Origin: CP2-2F sp034436355
Lineage (GTDB): Bacteria > Chloroflexota > Anaerolineae > Aggregatilineales > UBA2796
Assembly (NCBI GenBank): GCA_034436355.1
Contig: DAOTVQ010000020.1
Span: 1 to 64,000 of the forward strand
Reading direction: 5' to 3'
DNA length: 64,000 nucleotides
The translations under genes and the position numbers were made by a program. The notes below the pieces were generated by a model. It did not search any database. It saw nothing but the letters and a program-made list of their open reading frames with translations, and was not told the DNA's origin. Shown here piece by piece: positions 35,696 to 44,321 of the stretch (positions are counted from its first letter, which is position 1; each line of letters begins with the position of its first letter).

Positions 35696-37274
35696 GCATT
35701 CACTGGGCGCTGCCCTAGACGAGACGGCAATTATCGAGGCTGCCCAAACAGCGGCGCAGGCGATCTGCGATCAATTGGGCTTGCCCGTCGCAGCGCACCT
35801 TCAGGTTGAGCGCGCCGCATTGCCACACGGCATCGCCGAGCTATGGGTGGATGGGGCGCGCTGCCGCCACGCTGATAGCCTTGAAGGGCAGCTCTTTAGC
35901 GCTGCGTGCGGCACCTTGCACGCGCCAAGCACACGGGCAGCGCTCGTCGCATGGCTGGCGGAACAGCCCGAACGCCTGCCACCCTTTCTGAGCGCGTTCA
36001 CGGCAGCCGCGCTGAGCAGCCATACCGACCTGCTGCTGACCGAGCCTGCCGCCGCTGCCTACCGCGATATGCTGCCCGATCTGTTCATGCGCTATCCCCT
36101 GCCAACCTTGCGCGCCGTGCTGGCGCCGCTTTTAGCGCTGCGCGTCTCGCTGAAGGATCACGCCCGTGCTGCCGAGATTCTGGCTGCCAGCGAAAGTGAG
36201 CCGAGTGAGGCGCTCTTTGCCGCGCTGCGCCCACAGCACTTGGCAATAAGCTGCTCTGGTGAGACGCTGCGCGACCTGACCCAAAACGCGGCTGAGGACG
36301 AACAGACCTTCTTCGATATGCTGCGCGATGGCATGTTCTACGAGCTAGGTGTGCATTACCCGTCCTTCACCTTTGCGCCCGATGACACCATGCCGTTAGG
36401 CAGCTTCAAGCTGCACCTGAACGATTTGCCCTCGGTGGCGTGGCAAGGGCTGAGCGCTGATCAGGTCTTGGTGAATGCCACAACGGACGATCTGCGGCAG
36501 CACGGTATACCCTCACAGCCTGCCTATCATCCCGCCAGTGGGCGCATGGTTGCCCTAGCACACCGCGCCGATGCAGAGGCAATCCGCGCCGATGGCTTCC
36601 ACCTCTGGACGCCTTTCGGCTACTTGATCCTGAATATTAGCGCCTTGCTGCGCCGCCACAGCGCCTTGTTCGTCTGCCAGACGGTAGCTGCCCGTGTGCT
36701 TGACCAAATCGAGCTTGCCTTTCCCGCCCTTAGCGAAGTGGCGCGCCAACATGTCACGCCCGCTACGTTTGCGCGCCTGCTGCGTGCGCTGCTGGCGGAA
36801 AACGTCAGCGTGCGAAACACACGCCTCATCTTGGAGAGCCTGAGCGCCTATGCCTATGTGTTGGTGCCGCCCGATCAAATCGCCTTTGATGATCGCTTGC
36901 ACGTCAGCACGCCGCCGCGCCATGAAGCAGGCGTGTTGGCGCACGTTCGGACGCGCCTGAGCCACCAACTAACCCATCAGGCAGCCCGTGGGCGCAGCAC
37001 ACTCGAAATCTACCTGCTGGCGCCAGACCTTGAACAGATCATCTTGCAAGATGACTCTAGCGCACGTGACGTGCTGCTTAAGTTCCTACGCGCCCAGATT
37101 GCCGCGCTGCCACCTGATCAGCCGCCAACGCTGCTAACCACCACCGACGTGCGCCCTGCCGTCCGTGCGCTGATCGGCATGGAACTGCCACAAGTGCGCG
37201 TTCTGGCATATCAAGAGTTGGTGCCAGAGGTGAACCTGCTGCCTGTGGCGCGCATCACGCTAGACCAAGCATAA
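35664..37274 (+). CDS. FlhA_C-like soluble protein, last gene of the CHAT operon
   Basis: I start at the ATG at 35664 (MTEILLLLRLEHSLG), with GGAAG about nine bases upstream, inside the end of the previous gene. The product has 536 residues. The first 190 or so are not recognised. From about 200 on it follows the FlhA/SctV cytoplasmic domain: FYELGVHYPSFTFAPDD, LLRALLAENVSVRNTRLILE, VRTRLSHQLTHQAARG, LAPDLEQIIL and, near the end, TTDVRPAVRAL then VRVLAYQELVPEVNLLPV. No membrane domain is present. It probably interacts with the TIR/TPR protein, which carries a related domain. Confidence 0.75.
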   Translation: MTEILLLLRLEHSLGAALDETAIIEAAQTAAQAICDQLGLPVAAHLQVERAALPHGIAELWVDGARCRHADSLEGQLFSAACGTLHAPSTRAALVAWLAEQPERLPPFLSAFTAAALSSHTDLLLTEPAAAAYRDMLPDLFMRYPLPTLRAVLAPLLALRVSLKDHARAAEILAASESEPSEALFAALRPQHLAISCSGETLRDLTQNAAEDEQTFFDMLRDGMFYELGVHYPSFTFAPDDTMPLGSFKLHLNDLPSVAWQGLSADQVLVNATTDDLRQHGIPSQPAYHPASGRMVALAHRADAEAIRADGFHLWTPFGYLILNISALLRRHSALFVCQTVAARVLDQIELAFPALSEVARQHVTPATFARLLRALLAENVSVRNTRLILESLSAYAYVLVPPDQIAFDDRLHVSTPPRHEAGVLAHVRTRLSHQLTHQAARGRSTLEIYLLAPDLEQIILQDDSSARDVLLKFLRAQIAALPPDQPPTLLTTTDVRPAVRALIGMELPQVRVLAYQELVPEVNLLPVARITLDQA

Positions 37275-37344
37275 ACAAGCATTCGCCAAACCTTAGACGT
37301 TGTGCTAAACTTCACGAAATAGGAAACAGCAACGGTGAGGTCGT

Positions 37345-38865
37345 ATGGTGAAACGAGCGCGTGTGGTAGTTATTGGTGCAGGCGTTGGCGGCGTGACGGC
37401 GGCGGCGCTTTTGGCGCGGGAAGGTTTTGAGGTCACCGTGCTGGAGGCGCACGTTTACCCTGGCGGCTGCGCCGGGACGTTCTACCACAAGGGCTATCGC
37501 TTTGATGCTGGCGCAACGCTTGCCGGCGGCTTTCAGCAAGGCGGACCGCACCAGATCGCGGGCGATTTACTCGGCATCCAGTGGCAGATCGAGCGTGTGG
37601 AGCCAGCGTGGGTGATTCACTTGCCCGAACGCAGCATCACGCGCTGGGGCGATGAGGCACACTGGCGCGACGAACGCGCCGCCAAATTGCCCGAACTGCG
37701 CCATTTCTGGGGCGTGCAAGAGCGTGCCGCTGAGTCGGCATGGCAGTTTGCCGCACGCCTGCCCGAATTTCCGCCCGCCTCGCTCGGCGATGTGGCGCGC
37801 CTTGCCACCAAAATCCGCCCCAACCTGATCCCAATCAGCCCGCTGGCGCTGATGAGTATGGGACAGCTGCTCAGCACGCTAGGCGTGCGTGAGCCGAACG
37901 CCCGCACCTTCATTGATGCCCAACTGCTGATCAGCGCACAGACGACCAGCCCGCACGCCAATGCGCTGTATGGCGCTATCGCGGTGGATTTGCCGCGTGT
38001 GGGCGTTTACCATCCACGCGGCGGCATTGGCAACCTTGCCCGTCAGGTTGGTGAGGCGCTCAGCGCTCACGGCGGACGCCTGATCTACCGCCATGCCGTC
38101 ACCAAGATCGAGCGCCGCGCCGATAAAACCTTCCTGCTGCACACCAACAAAGGCAACACTTTTGAGGCAGACATTGTGCTGGCAAACCTGACGCCGTGGG
38201 CGCTTGCCGATTTGCTTGGGGAGGGCGCGCCGCCTGCTTTGCAGCGTGAGGTGAAGGCGCGTCCGAGTACGTGGGGCGCCTTCACGCTCTATTTGGGTGT
38301 GCCAAACGAGGCACTGCCCACACAGGCAGAGCATTTCCAAGTGGTGCAGGACTTAGGGCAGCCTTTGGGCGAGGGCAACTCGGTGTTCATCTCGATGAGC
38401 AGCCCGCACGATACGGAACGTGCGCCGCAAGGAATGCGCGCCGTAACGCTCTCAACGCATACGGCGATTGCGCCTTGGTGGGAACTGCGCGAGCGCGATT
38501 CGGAAGGCTATCAGCGGCGCGTCGAGCAGTACCGCGATAGGTTGCTAGACGCGGCTGAGCGCGTCATCCCTAATGTGCGGCACGCCGCCAAGCTGATCTT
38601 GCCCGGCACGCCCGCCGCCTTCTACCGCTTCACACGGCGTCCCGGCGGCATGGTCGGCGGCTTCCCGCTGACCAGCCTGCTTAAGGTGCGCGGTCCGCGG
38701 ACGGGCATTGAGAACCTGTGGTTGGTGGGCGATAGCATTTTTCCCGGTCAGAGTACGGCAGGTGTAACGGCGGGCGCGCTGCGTGTGGCAGCCGAAGTCT
38801 CGCGCAGTGCTGCACGCCAACAGCGCGCTTTTCCAACGCCGCGCCGCGCCGAGAGCATTGGTTAG
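37345..38865 (+). CDS. CrtI/CrtD-type FAD-dependent oxidoreductase
   Basis: The 506-residue protein has an N-terminal FAD fold (VVVIGAGVGGVTAAALLA), the family segment LEAHVYPGGCAGTF, and the C-terminal FAD motif NLWLVGDSIFPGQSTAGVT. This pattern is that of carotenoid desaturases and isomerases (CrtI, CrtD, CrtISO). It probably acts on a lipid-soluble polyene or isoprenoid at the membrane. No other carotenoid genes are nearby, so the substrate is open. Its stop overlaps the stop of the convergent pseudouridine synthase gene by four bases. Confidence 0.85.
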   Translation: MVKRARVVVIGAGVGGVTAAALLAREGFEVTVLEAHVYPGGCAGTFYHKGYRFDAGATLAGGFQQGGPHQIAGDLLGIQWQIERVEPAWVIHLPERSITRWGDEAHWRDERAAKLPELRHFWGVQERAAESAWQFAARLPEFPPASLGDVARLATKIRPNLIPISPLALMSMGQLLSTLGVREPNARTFIDAQLLISAQTTSPHANALYGAIAVDLPRVGVYHPRGGIGNLARQVGEALSAHGGRLIYRHAVTKIERRADKTFLLHTNKGNTFEADIVLANLTPWALADLLGEGAPPALQREVKARPSTWGAFTLYLGVPNEALPTQAEHFQVVQDLGQPLGEGNSVFISMSSPHDTERAPQGMRAVTLSTHTAIAPWWELRERDSEGYQRRVEQYRDRLLDAAERVIPNVRHAAKLILPGTPAAFYRFTRRPGGMVGGFPLTSLLKVRGPRTGIENLWLVGDSIFPGQSTAGVTAGALRVAAEVSRSAARQQRAFPTPRRAESIG

Positions 38866-39815
38866 GGTTGCACGGCGCGCAGCGCCTCAAGCACGTGCGC
38901 TAACTCCGGCGGCAGCGGCGCCTGTATGCTGATCAACGCGCCTGCCATGTTGCGAAAGGTCAGTGATTCGGCGTGCAAAAAGTGCCGATTGATTCGCAGC
39001 GTTGGCTTGCGCCTGCCATAGATGGTGTCGCCGACGATTGGGCAGTTGATGAACGCCAAATGCACGCGGATTTGGTGGGTGCGTCCGCTTTTGGGCAGCA
39101 CTTCTAGCAGGCTGTGCTGTGGAAAGCGCTCTAGGACGTTGAAATATGAAACCGACTCGCGTCCGCCGCGATGGGCAGAGAAGATCGCCATTTGTTTGCG
39201 CCGATTCGGATCGCGCCCGATAGGTGCGTTGATCTCGCCGCTGCTGGTGTTCGGCGCGCCTTCCACAAGGGCAAGGTAGCGCTTTTGAATGGTGCGCGCT
39301 GCGAACTGCGCCATCAGGTGCAGGCGTGCCGCTTCCGTCAACGCTACAAGGATCACACCAGAGGTATCTTTATCCAGCCGATGCACAATGCCGGCGCGGT
39401 TTTCGCCGCCGACGGACGCCACCTGCGGATAGCGCGCCAAGAGCGCATTGACCAACGTGCCGCGGCGATGCCCAGCGGCGGGATGCACCACCATGCCGGC
39501 TGGTTTATCTATTGCCACGATCTGATCATCGGCGTAGAGGATGTGCAACGGCATTGTTTCAGGCTGCACGTCGGCGTTGGCATCGGGCGGCGCGATGATC
39601 TCGGCAGCAAGCTGCACGGCAACCTGATCGCCTACGTCAAGGCGGTAGGAAGGCTTCTCGGCTTTGTCGTTAACCACCACAAAGCCTTCTTTGATCAACT
39701 GCTGCACGCGCACCCGCGAAAGCACAATGCCTTGCGCGGCAAGCTGATCGGTTAGGAATTTATCGAGCCGTTCGCCAACCTCAAGATCGGCGGGCGTGAA
39801 AGTGTGTGTTTGCAT
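38862..39815 (-). CDS. RluD-type 23S rRNA pseudouridine synthase
   Basis: The start at 39815 (MQTHTFTPADLEVGER) lies 42 bases after the manA stop; the longer frame overlaps manA. The 317-residue protein has an S4 RNA-binding domain (about 12-75, RLDKFLTDQL, VRVQQLIKEGFV) and the RluA-family catalytic domain. The aspartate is in HRLDKDTSGV. Also present are ARTIQKRYLALVEG and GRTHQIRVHLA. It isomerises uridines in 23S rRNA. RluD is the closest type by its S4 domain, though other RluA-family targets cannot be excluded. Confidence 0.9.
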   Translation of the reverse strand: MQTHTFTPADLEVGERLDKFLTDQLAAQGIVLSRVRVQQLIKEGFVVVNDKAEKPSYRLDVGDQVAVQLAAEIIAPPDANADVQPETMPLHILYADDQIVAIDKPAGMVVHPAAGHRRGTLVNALLARYPQVASVGGENRAGIVHRLDKDTSGVILVALTEAARLHLMAQFAARTIQKRYLALVEGAPNTSSGEINAPIGRDPNRRKQMAIFSAHRGGRESVSYFNVLERFPQHSLLEVLPKSGRTHQIRVHLAFINCPIVGDTIYGRRKPTLRINRHFLHAESLTFRNMAGALISIQAPLPPELAHVLEALRAVQP

Positions 39816-39856
39816 GGGTGCATTATAACACAGCCCTACAGCACAACGGCACGCCT

Positions 39857-40867
39857 TCATGTGCCTTCGGAAGCGATCAGCACTTCGGCGGGCTGGTTGC
39901 CAAGCGCCGTCATGAAGAAATCGGCACGGGCAGGCACAAAAACGGACGTGCCTGCTGTGGCAACCACCGTGCGCGAGGCATCCTTGCCCATCGCAGCGGA
40001 AACATCCAGCGTACCGCCGATCACGGTGAGCAGGTGTGCTTTGCCAGCATAGCCCATCTTCAGCTGAACGGTAGGCGGCAGGCTGAAGCGATACAGGCTG
40101 AAATACTGCCCGCCGATCAGCCGTGCGTAAGTAATGCCGCCCTCAACTTCACGGACGGTGTATGGCACTTTGGCAGGCGGATTGACCTCAAAGCGGGTGC
40201 ATTGAAAGGCTTTTTCAAGGTGCAGTGGGCGCGGCTTGCCATCTAAGCCCATCCGATCCCAATCATAGACGCGGTAGGTGGTATCGCTGGTCTGTTGCAG
40301 CTCATAGATCAAAATGCCGGGACCGATGGCGTGCATCATGCCGGCTGGCACGTAAATAAAATCGCCCGCTTGGACAGGCACAAATTGCAGAAAGTCGCGG
40401 GCGCGCCCTTCGGCAATGGCGCGGCTGAATTCCTGTGCGTTGGTCGGCTGCGAAAAGCCGTAGATAAGCTGTGCGTTGGGCGCGGCATCCACGATGTACC
40501 AACATTCGGTTTTGCCGCGTGGTTCGCCTTCAAGCTGCATGGCAAGCGCATCATCGGGATGCACCTGCACCGAGAGCCAGTCTTGGGCGTCCAGAAATTT
40601 GATCAGCAGTGGGAACTCGGCGTCAGCCTGTGGGTTGCCCGTCATCGCTTCGGGAAATTCGCTGATGAGCTGACCGAGCAGTTTGCCGCTGTCCTCACCG
40701 TTGGCAATGTGGTTGCGCCAGAAAATCTCCCACGATTCACCGTATGGCTCATCAGTGGGCAGGCGCTTGCCCAAGCGCGTGGCAAGCTGCCTGCCGCCCC
40801 ACACCTTCACATGCAGAGAAGGCTCAAAGAGCAGCGGATAAAACCATTTACTGGGCGGCTCAAACAT
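39857..40867 (-). CDS. manA: Class I mannose-6-phosphate isomerase
   Basis: The 336-residue protein is a type I phosphomannose isomerase. The conserved start WGGRQLATRLGK is followed by the zinc-site segment LSVQVHPDDALA near 98-109, GKTECWYIVDA and YVPAGMMHAIGPGILIYELQQ. It interconverts mannose 6-phosphate and fructose 6-phosphate in the cytoplasm. It supplies mannose for glycans or feeds mannose into glycolysis. The glycosyltransferases in this window fit with a need for activated mannose, but no operon link is visible. Confidence 0.93.
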   Translation of the reverse strand: MFEPPSKWFYPLLFEPSLHVKVWGGRQLATRLGKRLPTDEPYGESWEIFWRNHIANGEDSGKLLGQLISEFPEAMTGNPQADAEFPLLIKFLDAQDWLSVQVHPDDALAMQLEGEPRGKTECWYIVDAAPNAQLIYGFSQPTNAQEFSRAIAEGRARDFLQFVPVQAGDFIYVPAGMMHAIGPGILIYELQQTSDTTYRVYDWDRMGLDGKPRPLHLEKAFQCTRFEVNPPAKVPYTVREVEGGITYARLIGGQYFSLYRFSLPPTVQLKMGYAGKAHLLTVIGGTLDVSAAMGKDASRTVVATAGTSVFVPARADFFMTALGNQPAEVLIASEGT

Positions 40868-40896
40868 TTTAGGGTGCTTGCCTTTCTCTTTTGATC

Positions 40897-41181
40897 TTAG
40901 TGCAGCGTCATTTTACGGTAGAGCGTGAAGCAAAAAACGCTCAGGATGCTGCCGCCCACAAAGGCGAGCGCGTAAGCCAGCAGATCGCCTTCGGGTGCGC
41001 CTGCCACCTGCACCGCTGCGCCTGTGAAGCACAGGATCGGCAGCAGCAGCAGGCGGTAATGGGTGCGCTTGCCGGAAAGGCGCTCGAAAAAGCGGGCAAT
41101 CAGCAGCAGCAGCAGCAAGAGCAGCGTCAGCAACAGCCACATGAGCGCTGTCAGCAAAGAATGCAGGGCAAGGCTGTTCAC
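40897..41181 (-). CDS. Small membrane protein
   Basis: The 94-residue protein has three hydrophobic segments: a Leu-rich first helix (LMWLLLTLLLLLLLLIA), a second around LLLLPILCFTGAAVQV and a third around LLAYALAFVGGSILSVF. A basic loop lies between the first two. It lies between secA and manA, co-directional with both. I do not recognise the family. Its position 25 bases after secA is not enough to claim a role in secretion. Confidence 0.65.
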   Translation of the reverse strand: MNSLALHSLLTALMWLLLTLLLLLLLLIARFFERLSGKRTHYRLLLLPILCFTGAAVQVAGAPEGDLLAYALAFVGGSILSVFCFTLYRKMTLH

Positions 41182-41206
41182 GGCAAACGCTTCTATTCAA
41201 TGCTGC

Positions 41207-44146
41207 TTAGCGGCGGCGCTTCGGCGTCTTTTTAACCTCGCTTTGATCGACAACAGCGCGCTGCTGCTGAATGATCGGGTAGTGGCAGTTCTTATACTTC
41301 TTGCCGCTGCCGCACGGGCACGGATCGTTCCGCCCGGTCTTGCTCCACACATCAGCGCGATCCGGTTCGGGCGCACTTTCACGCACAGGCTGCGGGCGCG
41401 CCGCCGGTTTGGGCGCGTCGTAGGCGCTGATCGAGGCGTGCGTGGCGCGCACATGCTTAGCGCCAAGGGTGTTGCTGGGCGCACCATTGCTGGCTACACC
41501 GTTGGGCAGCGGGGTGGTCTGCGGCTGCACTTCGATCCGCAGCACAGTCCGCACAATGCCACGCCGAATCTCAGCTTGGAGCGCCGTCCACATCTGGAAC
41601 GACTCGCGCTTGTATTCCACCAACGGATCGCGGTTGCCAATTGCGACTGACCAAATGCCTTCGCGCAGCATGTCCAGATCGGTGAGGTGGCGCACCCAAA
41701 GCTGATCCATCGTTAACAGGATCACATCGCGCTCTAGCTGGCGCATGGCGTCTGCATTGCGGGCGGCGGTGACGGCTGCCTCGATAGTGGTATAGACTTC
41801 CAGGGCGCCTTTGGTCAGTTCCAGCACAATCTCATCCTCTTCTTTATCTACCCAATTGGTGGGTTGAATCCAAGAGGGGACGGGGAAGATCGCCAAGGCG
41901 GCGCGGTAGAGGTCGTCAGGACTCCAAGCCTCCTCATCCTCGCTATTCGGCGGCACTTCGGTATAGTATTCATCCACCAACGCCGTTATTTCATCGGCAA
42001 TCCATTGTTCGATCTGCTCACGCAGGTTAGGTGTCTCTAGCACCTGGCGGCGCTGCTTGTAGATCACTTCACGCTGTTTGTTGACCACATCATCGTATTC
42101 CAGCACGCGCTTGCGAATATCGAAGTTATAGCCTTCGATGCGGATCTGCGCTTGTTGAATAGAGGACGAGATGATCGGATTTTTGATCGGCTCATCTTCG
42201 GGCATGCGCAGCGTTTTCATCAGGTTTTTGACGCGCTCACCGCCGAACCGCCGCATCAGGTCATCTTCCAGCGAGAGGTAGAACTGCGACTCGCCCGGAT
42301 CGCCCTGGCGCCCTGAACGCCCGCGCAGTTGGTTATCAATACGGCGCGCCTCGTGGCGCTCCGTGCCGATGACGTACAAGCCGCCGGCTTGCACCACGAT
42401 CTCGCGGTCGTGCTTGCACTCTGCCCTTGCTTGCTCTAGGGCAGTTTGCCACTGTTGGGGCGTCGCCTCCGTGATGTCTACGCCTTGCTTACGCAGTTTT
42501 TCACGGGCAATGCCTTCTGGGTTACCACCGAGCAGAATATCCACACCGCGCCCTGCCATGTTGGTCGCAATCGTCACGGCGCCTGGTCTGCCTGCTTGTG
42601 AAATGATGATCGCCTCGCGCTCGTGTTGTTTGGCGTTCAGCACGTTGTGCGGGATGCCCGCCCGATCCAACAACTTGCTGAGGCGTTCGCTGGTCTCGAT
42701 GGCAACTGTGCCGATCAAGATCGGCTGGTGGCGGGCGTGGCGCTCTTTAATATCGCGCAGGATGGCATCCCACTTGGCACGCTCATTCATGAAGACCAAG
42801 TCTTCTTGATCAACGCGAATGTTGGGCAAATGGGTTGGGATCGCCACCACTTCCAGCTTGTAGATTTGCCAGAACTCATCTGCCTCAGTCAGTGCGGTGC
42901 CGGTCATGCCGCCCAATTTTTCATAAAGGCGGAAGTAGTTCTGGAAGGTGATAGTGGCAAGCGTCATATTTTCACGCTGAACAGTGACGCCTTCCTTTGC
43001 CTCGATTGCCTGATGCAAACCTTCCGAGAAGCGCCGCCCATACATGGCACGCCCGGTGAATTCATCCACGATGATGACTTGCCCGCCTTCAACCATGTAA
43101 TCCCTATCGCGCTCATAGATGACCTGTGCGCGCAGGCTGTTATCAAGGTAGGGAATCATCTCCGAATTTTCGGGCGCGTAGAGTTCATCGCCTTGCAGCA
43201 GATTGGCGCGCCGCAAGCGCTGCTCGATCTTCTCTGTGCCTTGCTCGGTCAGAAAGACAGTGCGCGTCTTTGGGTCTTCCACATAGTCGCCATCGGGTGC
43301 TTTCTCCGCGATGCTCTCTTCGCTGCTCGGCTTGAGATCGCGCACCAGCTTGGCAAAAAGTTGGTAGTATTCACGCGGCTGCTCGGCAACGCCAGAGATG
43401 ATCAGGGGCGTGCGCGCCTCATCAATCAGGATGTTATCCACTTCGTCTACGATGGCGTAGGCATGTCCGCGCTGCACCATCTCTTCAGGCGTCCGCACCA
43501 TATTATCGCGCAGATAGTCAAAGCCGAATTCGTTGTTGGTGCCATAGGTAATATCGGCGGCGTATGCCTCACGGCGCGAGATCGGGCGCAGATTTTGGTA
43601 GCGATCATCCTCGCTGCTGAAGGTCGGATCGTAAAGGAACGAGCCGCGGGTCGGATCGGCTGCCGCATTCTGAATGACGGCGGCGCGCAAGCCCAGCAGG
43701 TGATAGATCGCGCCCATCGTCTGCAAGCCGAACTTGCTCAGATAGTCGTTCGGCGTGACCAAATGCGCGCCCTTGCCTGTTAAGGCGTTCAGGTAGAGCG
43801 GCAGCGTAGCAACCAGCGTCTTCCCTTCACCTGTTTTCATCTCGGCAATCTTGCCATCATGCAGCACCATGCCGCCGATGAGCTGCACGTCGTAGGGGCG
43901 CAAGCCAATGGCACGCACAGCGGCTTCCCGCACGACGGCGAACGCCTCCGGCAGCAGATCATCGAGTTCTTCGCCCTCTGCCAAGCGCTGGCGGAATTCT
44001 TCAGTTTTGGCGCGCAGTTGATCGTTGGTGAGCGCCTTCACCTCCGCTTCGCGTTCAGTGATAACTTTCACGACCTCGCGGTAGCGCTTCAGATCGCGCT
44101 CGTTCGGATCGCCAAAGATGCTTTTGAGCAGTTTCTTCATGACCAT
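41207..44146 (-). CDS. secA: Preprotein translocase ATPase SecA
   Basis: I place the start at the ATG at 44146 (MVMKKLLKSIFG), ten bases after GGAGGT; the next ATG at 44140 is an alternative. The roughly 979-residue protein has the Walker A motif MKTGEGKTLVATL, DEAD-box DEVDNILIDEAR, the preprotein cross-linking domain, and helicase motif 2 segments (GTVAIETSERLS, TNMAGRGVDILLGG, GRSGRQGDPGESQFYL). It ends with the C-terminal zinc motif CPCGSGKKYKNCH. It drives protein export through SecYEG. A small insert (PNSEDEEAWSPDD) near the helical wing looks lineage-specific. Confidence 0.96.
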   Translation of the reverse strand: MVMKKLLKSIFGDPNERDLKRYREVVKVITEREAEVKALTNDQLRAKTEEFRQRLAEGEELDDLLPEAFAVVREAAVRAIGLRPYDVQLIGGMVLHDGKIAEMKTGEGKTLVATLPLYLNALTGKGAHLVTPNDYLSKFGLQTMGAIYHLLGLRAAVIQNAAADPTRGSFLYDPTFSSEDDRYQNLRPISRREAYAADITYGTNNEFGFDYLRDNMVRTPEEMVQRGHAYAIVDEVDNILIDEARTPLIISGVAEQPREYYQLFAKLVRDLKPSSEESIAEKAPDGDYVEDPKTRTVFLTEQGTEKIEQRLRRANLLQGDELYAPENSEMIPYLDNSLRAQVIYERDRDYMVEGGQVIIVDEFTGRAMYGRRFSEGLHQAIEAKEGVTVQRENMTLATITFQNYFRLYEKLGGMTGTALTEADEFWQIYKLEVVAIPTHLPNIRVDQEDLVFMNERAKWDAILRDIKERHARHQPILIGTVAIETSERLSKLLDRAGIPHNVLNAKQHEREAIIISQAGRPGAVTIATNMAGRGVDILLGGNPEGIAREKLRKQGVDITEATPQQWQTALEQARAECKHDREIVVQAGGLYVIGTERHEARRIDNQLRGRSGRQGDPGESQFYLSLEDDLMRRFGGERVKNLMKTLRMPEDEPIKNPIISSSIQQAQIRIEGYNFDIRKRVLEYDDVVNKQREVIYKQRRQVLETPNLREQIEQWIADEITALVDEYYTEVPPNSEDEEAWSPDDLYRAALAIFPVPSWIQPTNWVDKEEDEIVLELTKGALEVYTTIEAAVTAARNADAMRQLERDVILLTMDQLWVRHLTDLDMLREGIWSVAIGNRDPLVEYKRESFQMWTALQAEIRRGIVRTVLRIEVQPQTTPLPNGVASNGAPSNTLGAKHVRATHASISAYDAPKPAARPQPVRESAPEPDRADVWSKTGRNDPCPCGSGKKYKNCHYPIIQQQRAVVDQSEVKKTPKRRR

Positions 44147-44163
44147 ACGACAAAACACCTCCA

Positions 44164-44182
44164 GAGTCCGCCCATCGGACTC
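44164..44182 (-). promoter_or_regulatory. Hairpin touching the secA ribosome-binding site
   Basis: GAGTCCG and CGGACTC form a perfect seven-pair stem around a five-base loop. It ends one base from the GGAGGTG ribosome site of secA (44156-44162). A folded stem here could limit ribosome access. In Escherichia coli secA is controlled at translation by upstream structure, but by a different element. Confidence 0.4.
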
Positions 44183-44197
44183 GGACTCGCCTGTCAG

Positions 44198-44302
44198 AGA
44201 GAAGGTGCGCTTGCTGCGCGACCATCCGACGGAACAACAGCATAAGCATACATGCCGAAGGGCGCAAACGCAACCTATATTGCGGCAAACGCACCTTTCT
44301 CT
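44198..44302 (-). repeat. Long inverted repeat in the secA leader
   Basis: AGAGAAGGTGCG (44198-44209) is complementary, with one bulge, to CGCACCTTTCTCT (44290-44302). The arms enclose about 80 bases that hold no gene. Together with the hairpin next to the ribosome site this suggests a folded secA leader RNA. Confidence 0.4.
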
Positions 44303-44305
44303 TGC

Positions 44306-44321
44306 AAAACGTTAACGTTTT
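44306..44321. repeat. 16-base perfect palindrome
   Basis: AAAACGTTAACGTTTT is a perfect 16-base palindrome that covers the TAA stop codon of the glycosyltransferase gene at 44312-45703. It could be a protein-binding site for control of secA or of the gene end. Nothing else supports this. Confidence 0.35.

Noticed and set aside
34700..37274. A real flagellar or type III export gene cluster
   Set aside because: The FlhA_C-like proteins have no membrane helices, and no other export or flagellar gene is present in the window.
42623..43783. Open frame of 386 codons on the plus strand
   Set aside because: It lies wholly opposite secA, and its composition looks like a reverse reading of that gene.
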